Shown here: piece after piece, positions 16,104 to 24,818 of the stretch
How positions within the stretch are numbered: the stretch's first letter is position 1
Layout: every line of letters begins with the position of its first letter
Source of the DNA: Clostridia bacterium
GTDB lineage: Bacteria; Bacillota; Peptococcia; DRI-13; UBA5745
Assembly (NCBI GenBank): GCA_018434325.1
Contig: JAHDPO010000031.1
Location: forward strand, 1 to 64,000
DNA: 64,000 nt
Reading direction: 5' to 3'
Translations under genes and position numbers: made by a program
Notes under the pieces: generated by a model
The model's input: only the letters and a program-made list of their open reading frames with translations
Databases searched by the model: none
What the model was told of the DNA's origin: nothing

Positions 16104-16556
16104 CTAAAATAAGAGCCCCCTTGGCAGCGGAGCTTTAAGTAATATAGTAAAAATAAAATAAATGCTGACGCAGATGATAACGGCGTTGGCAGTGCTTAGA
16201 AGCAGGTTTCTGACGGTAAATTTTTGAAATACATACATGGCCAAAGCTATGCCGGCAAAAAAAGTCGAAAAAAAGTAGCCCAAAGATCTTATGCAAAAAT
16301 AATAAGCGATTAAAATTCCTACGATAACAGCCAGGCGCAGCCAGAGATAGCCTGTCATAGGATTGCCGGCTTCTTTTTTCTTTAAGGTTTGAAAGATCAG
16401 ACCCAGGCAGGCCAGGCCAAAAATCAAAGCAATAGCCCGGGGATAGTAAGCCGGACCGGCTTTGCTGACGGCGAAAACAGGAAATGAGGCAGAAATCAGC
16501 CAAACAACGATAGACAAGAAGAGCCCGCTGATACCTGCGAATAAATCGGCTTTCAT
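16104..16556 (-). CDS. tctB: TctB-family small membrane subunit
   Basis: This 150-residue protein has four predicted membrane segments (LFAGISGLFLSIVVWLISA, AIALIFGLACLGLIF, LAVIVGILIAYYFCI and the C-terminal NAVIICVSIYFIF). AGPAYYPRAIA in the first loop is typical of TctB. It lies directly before tctA with an 11-nt gap and after two TctC genes, as expected for a TTT transporter. A GC-rich hairpin separates it from the upstream tctC. Confidence 0.88.
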   Translation of the reverse strand: MKADLFAGISGLFLSIVVWLISASFPVFAVSKAGPAYYPRAIALIFGLACLGLIFQTLKKKEAGNPMTGYLWLRLAVIVGILIAYYFCIRSLGYFFSTFFAGIALAMYVFQKFTVRNLLLSTANAVIICVSIYFIFTILLKAPLPRGLLF

Positions 16557-16580
16557 GGCAGTGTTCCTTTCCAGGCAAAA

Positions 16581-16639
16581 GGCCGGCTGCCGGGAGGGAA
16601 TTATGGCGGCCCGCTTGAGGGGCGCCGGGGCAGCCGGCC
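16581..16639 (-). promoter_or_regulatory. Intercistronic hairpin between tctC and tctB
   Basis: GGCCGGCTGCC (16581-16591) and GGCAGCCGGCC (16629-16639) form a perfect 11-bp stem. There is no T-run, so it is not a normal terminator. In binding-protein operons such hairpins often protect the upstream message and raise binding-protein levels. A similar hairpin follows dppA in this window. Confidence 0.65.
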
Positions 16640-16654
16640 CTCAGAACCTTTTAG

Positions 16655-17677
16655 CTATTTGATAAATTCCAACTGTCTTAATACAGATTCCACATTAGGA
16701 TATTGCTCGTCCAGCATGGTTTTGAAATCGGCGGAGCCCCGATAGTATAAATCCAGGCCGGCTTCTGTGGCTTTTTGCTGGAATTCCGGATTATCGTAAG
16801 CTTTTTTGAAGGCGTCTTCCAAAATGGTCTTTACTTCTTCCGGTGTTCCTTTGGGAACGCCGAAGCCCCGCCAGCTTTCCCAAGCTACATCATAACCCAG
16901 CTCTTTGGCAGTAGGCGTATCGGGGAACATCTTGGATCTTTCGTTGGCCAGGATAGCCAGTACCCGGATCGAGCCATTTTCTACGTGCTGCTCCATACCG
17001 GTGAGGGTTTGAATGCCGGCGTCCACATGCTTGCCGGATAAGGCGGCAATGATTTCAGCGCTGCCTTTGAAGGGCAGATACTTGAATTTGGCGCCGTCGG
17101 CAGCAGCTTCCAGCAGACCGGAAGCCTGGTGAAAGAAGCCGCCCAAAGGAGTGGTGCCCATTTGCAAAGTCTCCGGCTTCTCCTTGGCCGCGGCCAGCAG
17201 CTCATCCAGCGTCTGATAAGGGCTGTCGCCGGGGACGAAAACGCCTACAGGCTGAGTGGTGAACTGCATAATCAGATCAAAATCCTCATACTTTATAGGG
17301 GTTTGTCCCATAGCCTGATTAGTCAACACGTCGAAGGTCAAATTGGCTACGGTATAACCGTCGGCCGGTGAATTGGCAGCCTGATCCCAGCCGATAGCGC
17401 CGTTGGCGCCGGTAACATTTTGATAAACAAAAGATTGACCTAATTCTTTAGCGGCATAATCGCCCATTAGACGGGCTGCTAAGTCAGAGCCGCCGCCGGC
17501 AGACCAAACAATGATCATTTCCATAGGCTTGGTGGGATAAGCGGGGGCGGCAGGCGCGGTGGACTGGCCCGACTGGGCCGGCGGATTGTTTTGGGCAGGC
17601 TGGCTGCCGCAGGCAACTAAACCTAATGAGAGCGAGAAGATTAAGATAATAACTAAAGCCTTTTTCAGATTCTTCAT
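16655..17677 (-). CDS. tctC: TctC-family solute-binding lipoprotein (Bug family), copy 1
   Basis: This 340-residue protein has a lipoprotein signal peptide with lipobox LVACGS and a Q/P/A-rich linker. The Bug-family core follows: YPTKPMEMIIVWSAGGGSDLAARLMGDY, NVTGANGAIGWDQAANSPADGYTV, and GTTPLGGFFHQ. The usual family motif PGGxxD is WSAGGGSD here. It binds a carboxylate outside the membrane and hands it to TctAB. It is about 60 percent identical by eye to the next copy, so the pair is a duplication. Confidence 0.9.
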   Translation of the reverse strand: MKNLKKALVIILIFSLSLGLVACGSQPAQNNPPAQSGQSTAPAAPAYPTKPMEMIIVWSAGGGSDLAARLMGDYAAKELGQSFVYQNVTGANGAIGWDQAANSPADGYTVANLTFDVLTNQAMGQTPIKYEDFDLIMQFTTQPVGVFVPGDSPYQTLDELLAAAKEKPETLQMGTTPLGGFFHQASGLLEAAADGAKFKYLPFKGSAEIIAALSGKHVDAGIQTLTGMEQHVENGSIRVLAILANERSKMFPDTPTAKELGYDVAWESWRGFGVPKGTPEEVKTILEDAFKKAYDNPEFQQKATEAGLDLYYRGSADFKTMLDEQYPNVESVLRQLEFIK

Positions 17678-17707
17678 GAGTCGGCTCCTTCCAAATAACT
17701 ACGTTTA

Positions 17708-18682
17708 TTATTTTACAAATCCAAGTTGTCGCAAGGTAGTTTCCACATAGGGATATTGTTGATCCAATGAATCTTTAAAATCATCAGGGCCCAGGTAAAC
17801 CAGATCCAGCTTGGCTCTCTTGGCCTTTTCTTGAAATTCCGGATGATTAAAAGCGGCTGCAAAGGCTTTCACTAATGCCTGCCTGATATCCTCGGGCGTA
17901 TCCTTGGGGACGCCGAAGCCCCGCCAGCTTTTGTAGACTACGTCATAGCCCAATTCCCTGGCTGTCGGCACCTGCGGGAAATTGGCCAGACGATCTTCCG
18001 TCAGCACCGCCAGAAGCCGTATGCCATTGTCTGTCATGTACTGCTCCATGCCGGTAAGCGTTTGGATAGCGGCGTCGGTTTTGCCCACGGCCAAAGCAGC
18101 GATGATTTCCGCCGAGCCTTTATAGGGGACCACATTAAAGCGGGCTTGATCCGAGGTATTTTCCAGGAGAGTAACGGCTTGATGGAAAAAACCGCCTAAA
18201 GGTGTGGTAGCCATGGTAATCGTATTGGGCTCTTTGGTAGCTGCGGCCAGCAGGTCATCCAGCGTCTGCCAGGGGCTGGCGGCGGGGACGAAAACGCCGA
18301 TAGGCTGGACGGTAAACTGGCAAATCAGTTCAAAATCTGTGTACTTTACATTCGTTTGTCCCATAGCTTGGTTAGTGAGGATATCAAAGGTTAAATTAGC
18401 TACGGTGTAGCCGTCTGGCTCCGCCGTCACTGCCTGCTGCCAGCCCTTATCACCGTTGGCGCCGGTGATATTGCTGTAGGTAAAAGGCTGGCCCAATTCT
18501 TTGGCAGCATAATCGCCGATCAGCCTTGCGGCTAAATCGGAACCGCCGCCGGCAGACCAAACGATGATCATGTCCAGAGGTCTTTCCGGAAAAGGCTGTT
18601 CCTTAGCGCTGCGGAAAGGGTTTTGGCCGCAGCCGGCCATCAGGAAGAGGAATAAAGTCAGCAAGACCAGTCTTTTTCTCAT
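17708..18682 (-). CDS. TctC-family solute-binding lipoprotein, copy 2
   Basis: This 324-residue lipoprotein (lipobox LMAGCGQ) has the same core as the following gene: MIIVWSAGGGSDLAARLIGDYAAKELGQ, NITGANGDKGWQQA and YKSWRGFGVPKDTPEDI. Two paralogous TctC proteins in one operon could widen the substrate range, or one could feed the sensor kinase. Its start overlaps the stop of the upstream TAXI gene by 4 nt, so the genes are translationally coupled. Confidence 0.9.
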   Translation of the reverse strand: MRKRLVLLTLFLFLMAGCGQNPFRSAKEQPFPERPLDMIIVWSAGGGSDLAARLIGDYAAKELGQPFTYSNITGANGDKGWQQAVTAEPDGYTVANLTFDILTNQAMGQTNVKYTDFELICQFTVQPIGVFVPAASPWQTLDDLLAAATKEPNTITMATTPLGGFFHQAVTLLENTSDQARFNVVPYKGSAEIIAALAVGKTDAAIQTLTGMEQYMTDNGIRLLAVLTEDRLANFPQVPTARELGYDVVYKSWRGFGVPKDTPEDIRQALVKAFAAAFNHPEFQEKAKRAKLDLVYLGPDDFKDSLDQQYPYVETTLRQLGFVK

Positions 18683-19776
18683 GACAGATCCTCCTCATCT
18701 CCGGTGGGCTTTGCCAGCAAGCCGATTTCTTCGTAATAGCGCCGCGCCCCCGCATGCAGCGGAACTACCAGATCTTTCGGGAAATCGTTAACGTTTACTT
18801 TTTTGTAGGAATCGTGGATTGTCTCATAAAAGGCCTTGTTTTCATAAACGGATTTCGTCAGAAAATAGGCTACCTCTTCCGGCAGGTCTTGACGGACGAT
18901 CAGCAAAGTCTTGATTCCTACGGTGAGAACGTCTTCCTCCTGGCCCGGATACGTGCCGGCGGGGATGATCAAGGGGCTCCAGCCGTACTTTTCAGACAGT
19001 GACCGGACGATATCGGGGCTCAGGCTTAAAAGTACCGATTCCCTTTTTGACAACAACTCCGAAACGGCAGCCTCCGGCATAGCTTTGTTGATTGCTAACA
19101 AGTCGAAATAAAGAGCATTGTAAGCCTTAAAAAGCGAGCTGCTTTCAGCAAAATAAATATCGGTGCCAGGTTCCTGCAAATCGCCGGCATCATTTAAACC
19201 GTATTCGGCCAAGACATACTGCAGTATAAAATAACTGCTGTCCGTGCGAGGGGGGACGCCCAACCGGGCTTTGCCGCCGTTTTTTTTCAATAAGTCTTCC
19301 AGAGTAAGAGCGCCTGTCTGTTTATCGGTGATCAGATAGAGCACGGTGTTTTCCAAAGAAGCAATGCCTTGAATGCCGTCCAGTATACCCTCATAAGGAG
19401 CAAGGCCTGCCAGGGCTTTTTCCAGAAGGAAACCCTGGGATAAGCCGATGGCTGCCTGCCCGTTTTGCAGAAGGTAAGGGTTGGCGATGGCTCCTCCGGT
19501 AGTGACGGTAATCGGATAACCATAAAAGTATTCATTGGCTTTTTCGGCGATGGCGGCCGAGACAGAGACCCAAAGGCCGTTGATGGAGCCGGAGGCAAAG
19601 GTGATGGGCTGGATCCGGGGCACATCTCTTTCCTCCAAAGGCGGAGCCCCCCCGTTCTGCAGGGAACAGGCGGTACCGGCCAGCAGACTGACCATCAACA
19701 AAAGGCCGCCGACAATTTTCTTTAATATGCATCTTTTATGCCAGCTATCATTAGCCAGGCGGATAAAGGCTTTCAT
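18679..19776 (-). CDS. TAXI-family (TRAP-associated) solute-binding protein, copy 1
   Basis: This 365-residue protein has an N-terminal hydrophobic segment with lipobox-like LLAGTACS, then ITFASGSINGLWVSVSAAIAEKANEYF and ITVTTGGAIANPYLLQNGQAAIGLSQ, the standard pattern of TAXI binding proteins. These normally partner a fused TRAP permease, but none is present here; the only permease is TctAB. It may bind ligand for the adjacent sensor kinase. AAAGGAGG is about 12 nt before the ATG, a somewhat long spacing, so the exact start is uncertain. Confidence 0.82.
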   Translation of the reverse strand: MKAFIRLANDSWHKRCILKKIVGGLLLMVSLLAGTACSLQNGGAPPLEERDVPRIQPITFASGSINGLWVSVSAAIAEKANEYFYGYPITVTTGGAIANPYLLQNGQAAIGLSQGFLLEKALAGLAPYEGILDGIQGIASLENTVLYLITDKQTGALTLEDLLKKNGGKARLGVPPRTDSSYFILQYVLAEYGLNDAGDLQEPGTDIYFAESSSLFKAYNALYFDLLAINKAMPEAAVSELLSKRESVLLSLSPDIVRSLSEKYGWSPLIIPAGTYPGQEEDVLTVGIKTLLIVRQDLPEEVAYFLTKSVYENKAFYETIHDSYKKVNVNDFPKDLVVPLHAGARRYYEEIGLLAKPTGDEEDLS

Positions 19777-19841
19777 CCTCAGCGCTATGCCTCCTTTGGG
19801 AAAAAGTTTCCCCTGCCGGGGAAAAACTTTCCCTCGTATAA

Positions 19842-21212
19842 TTAATGGTATTCCTTTAATTTATTACGGAGAGTACGCTCGGTAACCCCCAAAAGAGCCG
19901 CAGCTTTTTTGCGGTTGCCTATTGTGGAGCGCAGAGTATCTAAAATGGCCTGGCGCTCAATAGCGTCAAGACGAAAGCCGGCAAGAGCCCCTTGAGGCAG
20001 CGGGCCGCCGCCGGGCAAGGCAGTGCCGCCGAGGTCGCCGGCAGCCATGGAGGCTTCCAGTTCAGGCAAATCTGCCAGGGTCAGCACCGGCCCTTCGGAT
20101 AAGGCCACGGCCCGTTCCGCTAAATTCTCCAATTCTCTGACGTTGCCGGGAAAATCATAACGCTCCAATAAGAATAAAACATCCCGGTGAGCTCCCGTTA
20201 CTTGTTTGCCGAATTGCCGGTTGTATTTTTTGATGAAATACTGCAGCAGAAGAGGAATATCCTCTTTGCGCTGCCGCAAGGGCGGAACCTTGATCGTAAT
20301 CACATTAAGGCGATAATATAAATCCTCCCGAAAAGCTCCTTGCTCTACGGCTTTTTTCAGATCCTTATTTGTGGCGGCAATCAGCCGCACATCCACCTGG
20401 ATCGCCTGATTTGAGCCCACAGGAGTTATGGCTTTATCCTGCATCACCCGCAACAGCTTGGCCTGGAGGCCAAGATCCATATCGCCGATCTCGTCTAAAA
20501 ACAAAGTGCCTTTATGGCAAAGCTCAAACTTGCCTTTGCGGTCGCTGTCCGCTCCGGTAAAAGCCCCTTTCTTGTGGCCAAAAAATTCGCTTTCCAATAG
20601 ATTAAAGGGGATAGCCGTGCAATTGACGGCTTCATAATGGTGCTTTTGGCGGTTGCTACCGTAATGGATGGCTTTAGCCACCAAATCCTTGCCGGCGCCG
20701 CTTTCGCCTAAGATCAAAATGTTGGAGTTGATATTCTTTACTTTATCGATCATGGTAAAAACCGACGCCATGGCGGCAGAGCGGCCGATGATTTCGCTGT
20801 GGCCGCTTTGGGCCTTCAACAGCTGGTTTAAGTGGGCCACTTGCTTATTGAGGCCGGCATTTTCCAAAGCGTGGCCCATCAGGTTTTTCAGCTCGTCCAG
20901 GATGATAGGCTTGCTGACGTAATGGTAAGCTCCCGCTTTTACCGCTTCCACCGAGGAATCGATGCTGCCGAAGCCAGTCATAATGATCACCGGAATATGA
21001 GGATGGCTGCTTTTAATCTCTTTAAGCACTTGAATACCGTCGTGGCAGCCTAGTTTTAAATCCAGCAGGATGAGTTCCACAGGCTGGTTCTTTATATAGA
21101 GGTAGGCTTCCTCCGGCGTCAAAACCCAGTGGACTTTGTGCTCATCCTCCAGGGCGTAAGACAGAGATACGCAAATATTTTTCTCATCGTCAATAATCAG
21201 GATATTGCTCAT
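19842..21212 (-). CDS. NtrC-family sigma-54-dependent response regulator
   Basis: This 456-residue protein has a receiver domain (IDDEKNICVSL, phosphoacceptor Asp in LILLDLKLG), an AAA+ domain with Walker A GESGAGKD, the sigma-54 contact loop GAFTGA, LFLDEIGDMDLGLQ and the arginine-finger region, and a Fis-type HTH at the C-terminus (RKKAAALLGVTERTLRNKLKEY). It should be phosphorylated by the kinase encoded just upstream and then activate a sigma-54 promoter. One such promoter lies upstream of this operon (23979-23996), suggesting autoregulation and control of the transporter. Confidence 0.93.
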   Translation of the reverse strand: MSNILIIDDEKNICVSLSYALEDEHKVHWVLTPEEAYLYIKNQPVELILLDLKLGCHDGIQVLKEIKSSHPHIPVIIMTGFGSIDSSVEAVKAGAYHYVSKPIILDELKNLMGHALENAGLNKQVAHLNQLLKAQSGHSEIIGRSAAMASVFTMIDKVKNINSNILILGESGAGKDLVAKAIHYGSNRQKHHYEAVNCTAIPFNLLESEFFGHKKGAFTGADSDRKGKFELCHKGTLFLDEIGDMDLGLQAKLLRVMQDKAITPVGSNQAIQVDVRLIAATNKDLKKAVEQGAFREDLYYRLNVITIKVPPLRQRKEDIPLLLQYFIKKYNRQFGKQVTGAHRDVLFLLERYDFPGNVRELENLAERAVALSEGPVLTLADLPELEASMAAGDLGGTALPGGGPLPQGALAGFRLDAIERQAILDTLRSTIGNRKKAAALLGVTERTLRNKLKEYH

Positions 21213-21257
21213 AAGCTCTCCTTTACAGGTATAAACGACAGGGGGACGGGTCGATGC

Positions 21258-22874
21258 TCAAGGCAGGATAACCGTTGCCTTGGTGCCGCTGCCGGCTTGG
21301 CTCTCCAAAATCAGCCGGCCCCGGTTTTTCTCCAAAAGGCGGCGGCAGATATAAAGGCCTAAGCCGGTGCCCGAGCGGCGGGTAGTAAAAAACGGCTCCG
21401 TAACTTTTTCCAGATATTCTGCGGGAATTCCCGGACCATTATCGCTGATGGTCACCGCGATATTGCCTTCCGGAGTCCTATAGCTGCCGATGGTGATGGC
21501 GCCGCCCTCCTGTAAGGACTCCAGGCTGTTGAGGATCAGGTTGATGAAGACCTGCATCAACTCCATGCTGTCGCCGCAGACCATTTGGCCCGGGGGCAAG
21601 CTTACGTCCAGGGCGATCCTCTTCTCATTGCACTTGCGCAGCAGCAGTAATAAGACGCTATCCAGCAAATCTTTGATATCAAAGGAAGCGGGGGCTGCCT
21701 GCTTAGGCTTGGCATATTCCGACAAAGAAGACACCATGCTGTCCAGGCGGTTTACCTCCATAGTGACGATTTCGGTCATGTTGCGGCGAAAATCGGCATT
21801 GTTGATTTTGCTGGGCAAAAGCTCCGTCATGGTTTTGATGGAGGTCAGCGGAGTTCTGATCTCATGGACAAATTCCGAAACCAAAAGATCCAGGGATTTC
21901 ATCCGATCTACCTTCGTCATTTCCTCCTGAAGCCGGCGCTCCTTGCTGTAAGCTCTATTCAGCTCCTCTGTGCGGCGCTCTACCTCTTTTTTTAACGTAG
22001 TCCGCCATTTAAGCGCCAGCGCCATAATCAATAAGGCCAGCATGGCCACCAGGGAGATGGCTAAAAAATAGCTCCTGATTTTGCGGTTGTAAGAAGCAAT
22101 GCTTTCCCCGAACCATTTTTCATAAATCTTGTCATAGCTTTTATTGCTGAAAACCGCCTCCAGGCCGCTGTTTAGCTGAGTCATTAAATTTTTGTCGGCG
22201 GCGTTGGTGTAAAAAGCGTAAGAGCTGACGTTGAAAGACTCGCCCACGGCTTTGATGTAATCCTCCTGATTCCATTTTTGGATCAGATACATGCCGGCGC
22301 TTTTATTGCCGATATAGGAGTCTACGTCCTTATTCATCAGCAGGAGAAAGCCGTGCTCCTGACTCATGACAATTTGCGGGCTTTCCAAAGTGTATTTATC
22401 CAGATGAGTGCTGATGAGAGGCGTAAGGCTCTGGGTATTGATGGCTACAGAACCGCTCCAAAAGCCCTCAAGATCGGAGATGTATTGATTGTCCGCCCGC
22501 ACAAAGATCGTGTCCTGGCTCTCGATCAGCTCTTTGGAAGCCAGTAGGCTGGGGCCGCCGGAACGGTTGCTGACGATGGCGTCAAGACCCCGGTGCAGAA
22601 GATTATTGTTCAAATCAGCGGCAGTTTGAGCATAAAGCTCAATATCCACACCGATTTCAATAGCCACGGCCCGGACGAGATCGACGTTGAAGCCTTTGAT
22701 CATGCCGTTATCATCCACATAAGAGTAGGGCGGCATATTAATGTCGACGCCTACCCGGATGCTTTGGTTTTCCTGCTCAAAAGGAGCCGCTTTCAGTATG
22801 GGGGCGGGCAGAAACGGCAGAAGCGGCAAAAGACCGGCCATAAAAAGAGGGAGAAGCTTTTTCTTCAATTCCAT
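21258..22874 (-). CDS. Sensor histidine kinase with a periplasmic solute-binding domain
   Basis: This protein of about 538 residues has a signal segment ([17 protein letters not shown]), a complete SBP family 3 domain ([21 protein letters not shown] to about residue 265), one membrane helix ([20 protein letters not shown]), a HisKA box [11 protein letters not shown] with the phospho-His, and an ATPase domain ([24 protein letters not shown]). The extracytoplasmic binding domain should sense a small ligand directly. ATG 22874 is preferred over 22892 because AAAGGGA lies before it and it keeps the overlap with the upstream TAXI gene short. Confidence 0.9.
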   Translation of the reverse strand: MELKKKLLPLFMAGLLPLLPFLPAPILKAAPFEQENQSIRVGVDINMPPYSYVDDNGMIKGFNVDLVRAVAIEIGVDIELYAQTAADLNNNLLHRGLDAIVSNRSGGPSLLASKELIESQDTIFVRADNQYISDLEGFWSGSVAINTQSLTPLISTHLDKYTLESPQIVMSQEHGFLLLMNKDVDSYIGNKSAGMYLIQKWNQEDYIKAVGESFNVSSYAFYTNAADKNLMTQLNSGLEAVFSNKSYDKIYEKWFGESIASYNRKIRSYFLAISLVAMLALLIMALALKWRTTLKKEVERRTEELNRAYSKERRLQEEMTKVDRMKSLDLLVSEFVHEIRTPLTSIKTMTELLPSKINNADFRRNMTEIVTMEVNRLDSMVSSLSEYAKPKQAAPASFDIKDLLDSVLLLLLRKCNEKRIALDVSLPPGQMVCGDSMELMQVFINLILNSLESLQEGGAITIGSYRTPEGNIAVTISDNGPGIPAEYLEKVTEPFFTTRRSGTGLGLYICRRLLEKNRGRLILESQAGSGTKATVILP

Positions 22875-23902
22875 ATGAGATCCCTTTCCCAATAATATTT
22901 GACGGCCCCCTGATGGAAGGAAAGGGGGTACTTATCATTCAGCTGATTGCCCTTGATTTCCTGATCAATAAAAAATATGGACTTATATTCCGCCATATGG
23001 TCGTAAAGAGCTTTGGTCAGCTCATAAGTGATGACCAGTTTTGTTTCTCTTTCCGCCGCCAGCATTACTTTGGTGGCTGCGGTCAGAATATAGCGGTCCA
23101 TACCTTTGTAGGTTTGCGAAGGGATGGTGATTATCTTATATCCCGGCAGGAGAGTCTCGATCTCGTCAATCAGCTCCACATTCTCCAAGGGCAGCAAAAC
23201 GATATCAAAATTGGCGGCCATTTGAGCGATAGGCTGGCTTGGCAGCGAGGCGTGGGTGGCAATACAGTCGATGAGCCCTGCATCCATGGCTTTGACGGCT
23301 TCCTCCAGGCCAATATAAATGGGTTCAAAAGAGCTATAGTCCAAGCCATGAGCCTGCAATAGCCGGCGGGTCAGCAGCTCTTCTTCGCTGTTGAGAGCCC
23401 CTACGGCTACCTTCTTATTATTAAGCTCCGACAACCGGCGAATACCGGAGCTTTTGCGAACCACACATTGAAAAGCTAAAGCATATAAGGGCGTAACGAT
23501 CTGCTTTTGGTTTTTTAAAATAGTGCCGTAAAGGCCGGTCTGGTTAGCCTGATCAATCAGCAGGGCTTCGGAAATCAGTTCCAGCTGTCCCTGATGCTGG
23601 CCGGGCTGCTGAAAATAGCAATTCATCTCATCGGCATATTTTTCCACCATGACACAGAGAGCCATAGCCGGCTGATAAATCTCCTCTTTAGCCAGTCCGC
23701 TCTCTAAATTGATGGAGTATTCCTCCTGGACGTCGGACAACAGGTCGTAAGGAATCAGCTCTTCCTGAAATAAAGGGGAAGTACCGGCAGGGGGAGTGGG
23801 TTCGGGGGAAAGCAGCGCCGGGCTCCAAAAATATAAAGCGGCGCCGGAGACGGCAAGAAAAATGGCCAGCCAGAAAATAAGAGGGAATTTGGTGGGGTTC
23901 AT
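22865..23902 (-). CDS. TAXI-family solute-binding protein, copy 2 (membrane-anchored)
   Basis: This 345-residue protein has one N-terminal membrane anchor (FPLIFWLAIFLAVSGAALYFW) without a lipobox, then a divergent TAXI-like domain (ELISEALLIDQANQTGLYGT, LNNKKVAVGALNSEEELLTRRLL, YPLSFHQGAVKYYWE near the end). It is the first gene of the operon and overlaps the kinase gene by 10 nt. Because it precedes the kinase and is membrane-anchored, it may be a signalling partner and not a transport protein. That role is inference. Confidence 0.72.
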   Translation of the reverse strand: MNPTKFPLIFWLAIFLAVSGAALYFWSPALLSPEPTPPAGTSPLFQEELIPYDLLSDVQEEYSINLESGLAKEEIYQPAMALCVMVEKYADEMNCYFQQPGQHQGQLELISEALLIDQANQTGLYGTILKNQKQIVTPLYALAFQCVVRKSSGIRRLSELNNKKVAVGALNSEEELLTRRLLQAHGLDYSSFEPIYIGLEEAVKAMDAGLIDCIATHASLPSQPIAQMAANFDIVLLPLENVELIDEIETLLPGYKIITIPSQTYKGMDRYILTAATKVMLAAERETKLVITYELTKALYDHMAEYKSIFFIDQEIKGNQLNDKYPLSFHQGAVKYYWERDLIWN

Positions 23903-23978
23903 AGAATACTCCTGTTTTTTTGCTATAGCCTAAATATGAGGAAAATAAAGCCGCAAAAGAGGCCTGCTGTTCTTTCTA

Positions 23979-23996
23979 TGCAAAAATAATGCCAAA
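23979..23996 (-). promoter_or_regulatory. Sigma-54 promoter of the TAXI-kinase-regulator-Tct operon
   Basis: On the minus strand the bases read TTTGGCATTATTTTTGCA, with GG of the -24 and GC of the -12 element exactly 12 nt apart, matching TGGCAC-N5-TTGCW. It lies 77 nt before the first operon gene, and the operon encodes its own sigma-54 activator. Confidence 0.75.
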
Positions 23997-24008
23997 GCTG
24001 TGAATGTA

Positions 24009-24041
24009 ATAGTATACTGACTTGACGGTAGGAAGCAAGGG
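24009..24041 (-). promoter_or_regulatory. 33-bp promoter or operator element, copy 2
   Basis: This block is 30/33 identical to 14449-14481. Read on the minus strand it holds TTGCTT, 16 nt, then TATACT, so it could be a sigma-A promoter placed just upstream of the sigma-54 promoter. It could also be the binding site of the operon's response regulator. Confidence 0.65.
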
Positions 24042-24122
24042 CTGTATCCTAAAGGAAAATGTTGGCTAAGCTAATTTCTGGAAAGAAATATTACCGATGG
24101 AATTGATCAGGGGGTGGCGGCA

Positions 24123-24818
24123 ATGACCAATACCGTTCTTGTTGTGGACGACGAGCGTGAAATTGCTGATTTAATTGAAGTGTATCTGTGCAATGAGAAT
24201 TATCAAGTTCTCAAGTTTTATTGCATGAAGGACGCTCAGCAGTCCGTTGATACGCAAAAGATCGATTTGGCTATTTTAGATGTAATGCTGCCGGATGGCA
24301 ACGGCTTTTCCTTTTGCCGGAAAATCAGAGAGAAGCATACTTTCCCAATTATTATGCTGACGGCTAAGGAAGAAGAGACGGATAAGATAACGGGCCTTAC
24401 CCTGGGCGCCGATGATTATATTACCAAACCATTTAAACCCCTTGAGCTGGTTGCCCGGGTAAAAGCCCAGTTGCGCAGATATAAAAAATACAATTCCTCT
24501 GCCTCGGTATTTGATCATGTATTGATTCACGGCGGATTGGAAATTAACGTGAGCACTCATCAATGTACTCTCGACGAAAAACCGATTCCCCTTACGCCGA
24601 CGGAGTTTACCATTTTAAGAATTCTCTGTGAGGAAAAGGGCAAGGTTGTAAGCTCGGAAGCTCTGTTTTATAAGATTTGGGGCAACGAATATTTTACGAA
24701 GAACAACAATACGATTACCACCCATATCCGGCATTTGCGGGAAAAATTGGGTGACAGTGGGTCACATCCCAAATACATTAAAACAGTATGGGGGGTAGGC
24801 TACAAAATTGAAGGATAA
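24123..24818 (+). CDS. VanR-like OmpR-family response regulator
   Basis: This 231-residue protein has a receiver domain (VVDDEREIADLIEVYL, Asp in LAILDVMLPDGNG, LTAKEEETDKI, Lys in ITKPFKPLELVARVKAQLRRYKK) and a winged-helix domain (LTPTEFTILRILCEEKG, NNNTITTHIRHLREKLGD, YIKTVWGVGYKIEG). It resembles the VanR of glycopeptide-resistance clusters closely, but no vanHAX genes occur here. ATG 24123 follows GGGGGTGG; a GTG 9 nt upstream is less likely. The stop overlaps the kinase gene start. Confidence 0.9.
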   Translation: MTNTVLVVDDEREIADLIEVYLCNENYQVLKFYCMKDAQQSVDTQKIDLAILDVMLPDGNGFSFCRKIREKHTFPIIMLTAKEEETDKITGLTLGADDYITKPFKPLELVARVKAQLRRYKKYNSSASVFDHVLIHGGLEINVSTHQCTLDEKPIPLTPTEFTILRILCEEKGKVVSSEALFYKIWGNEYFTKNNNTITTHIRHLREKLGDSGSHPKYIKTVWGVGYKIEG

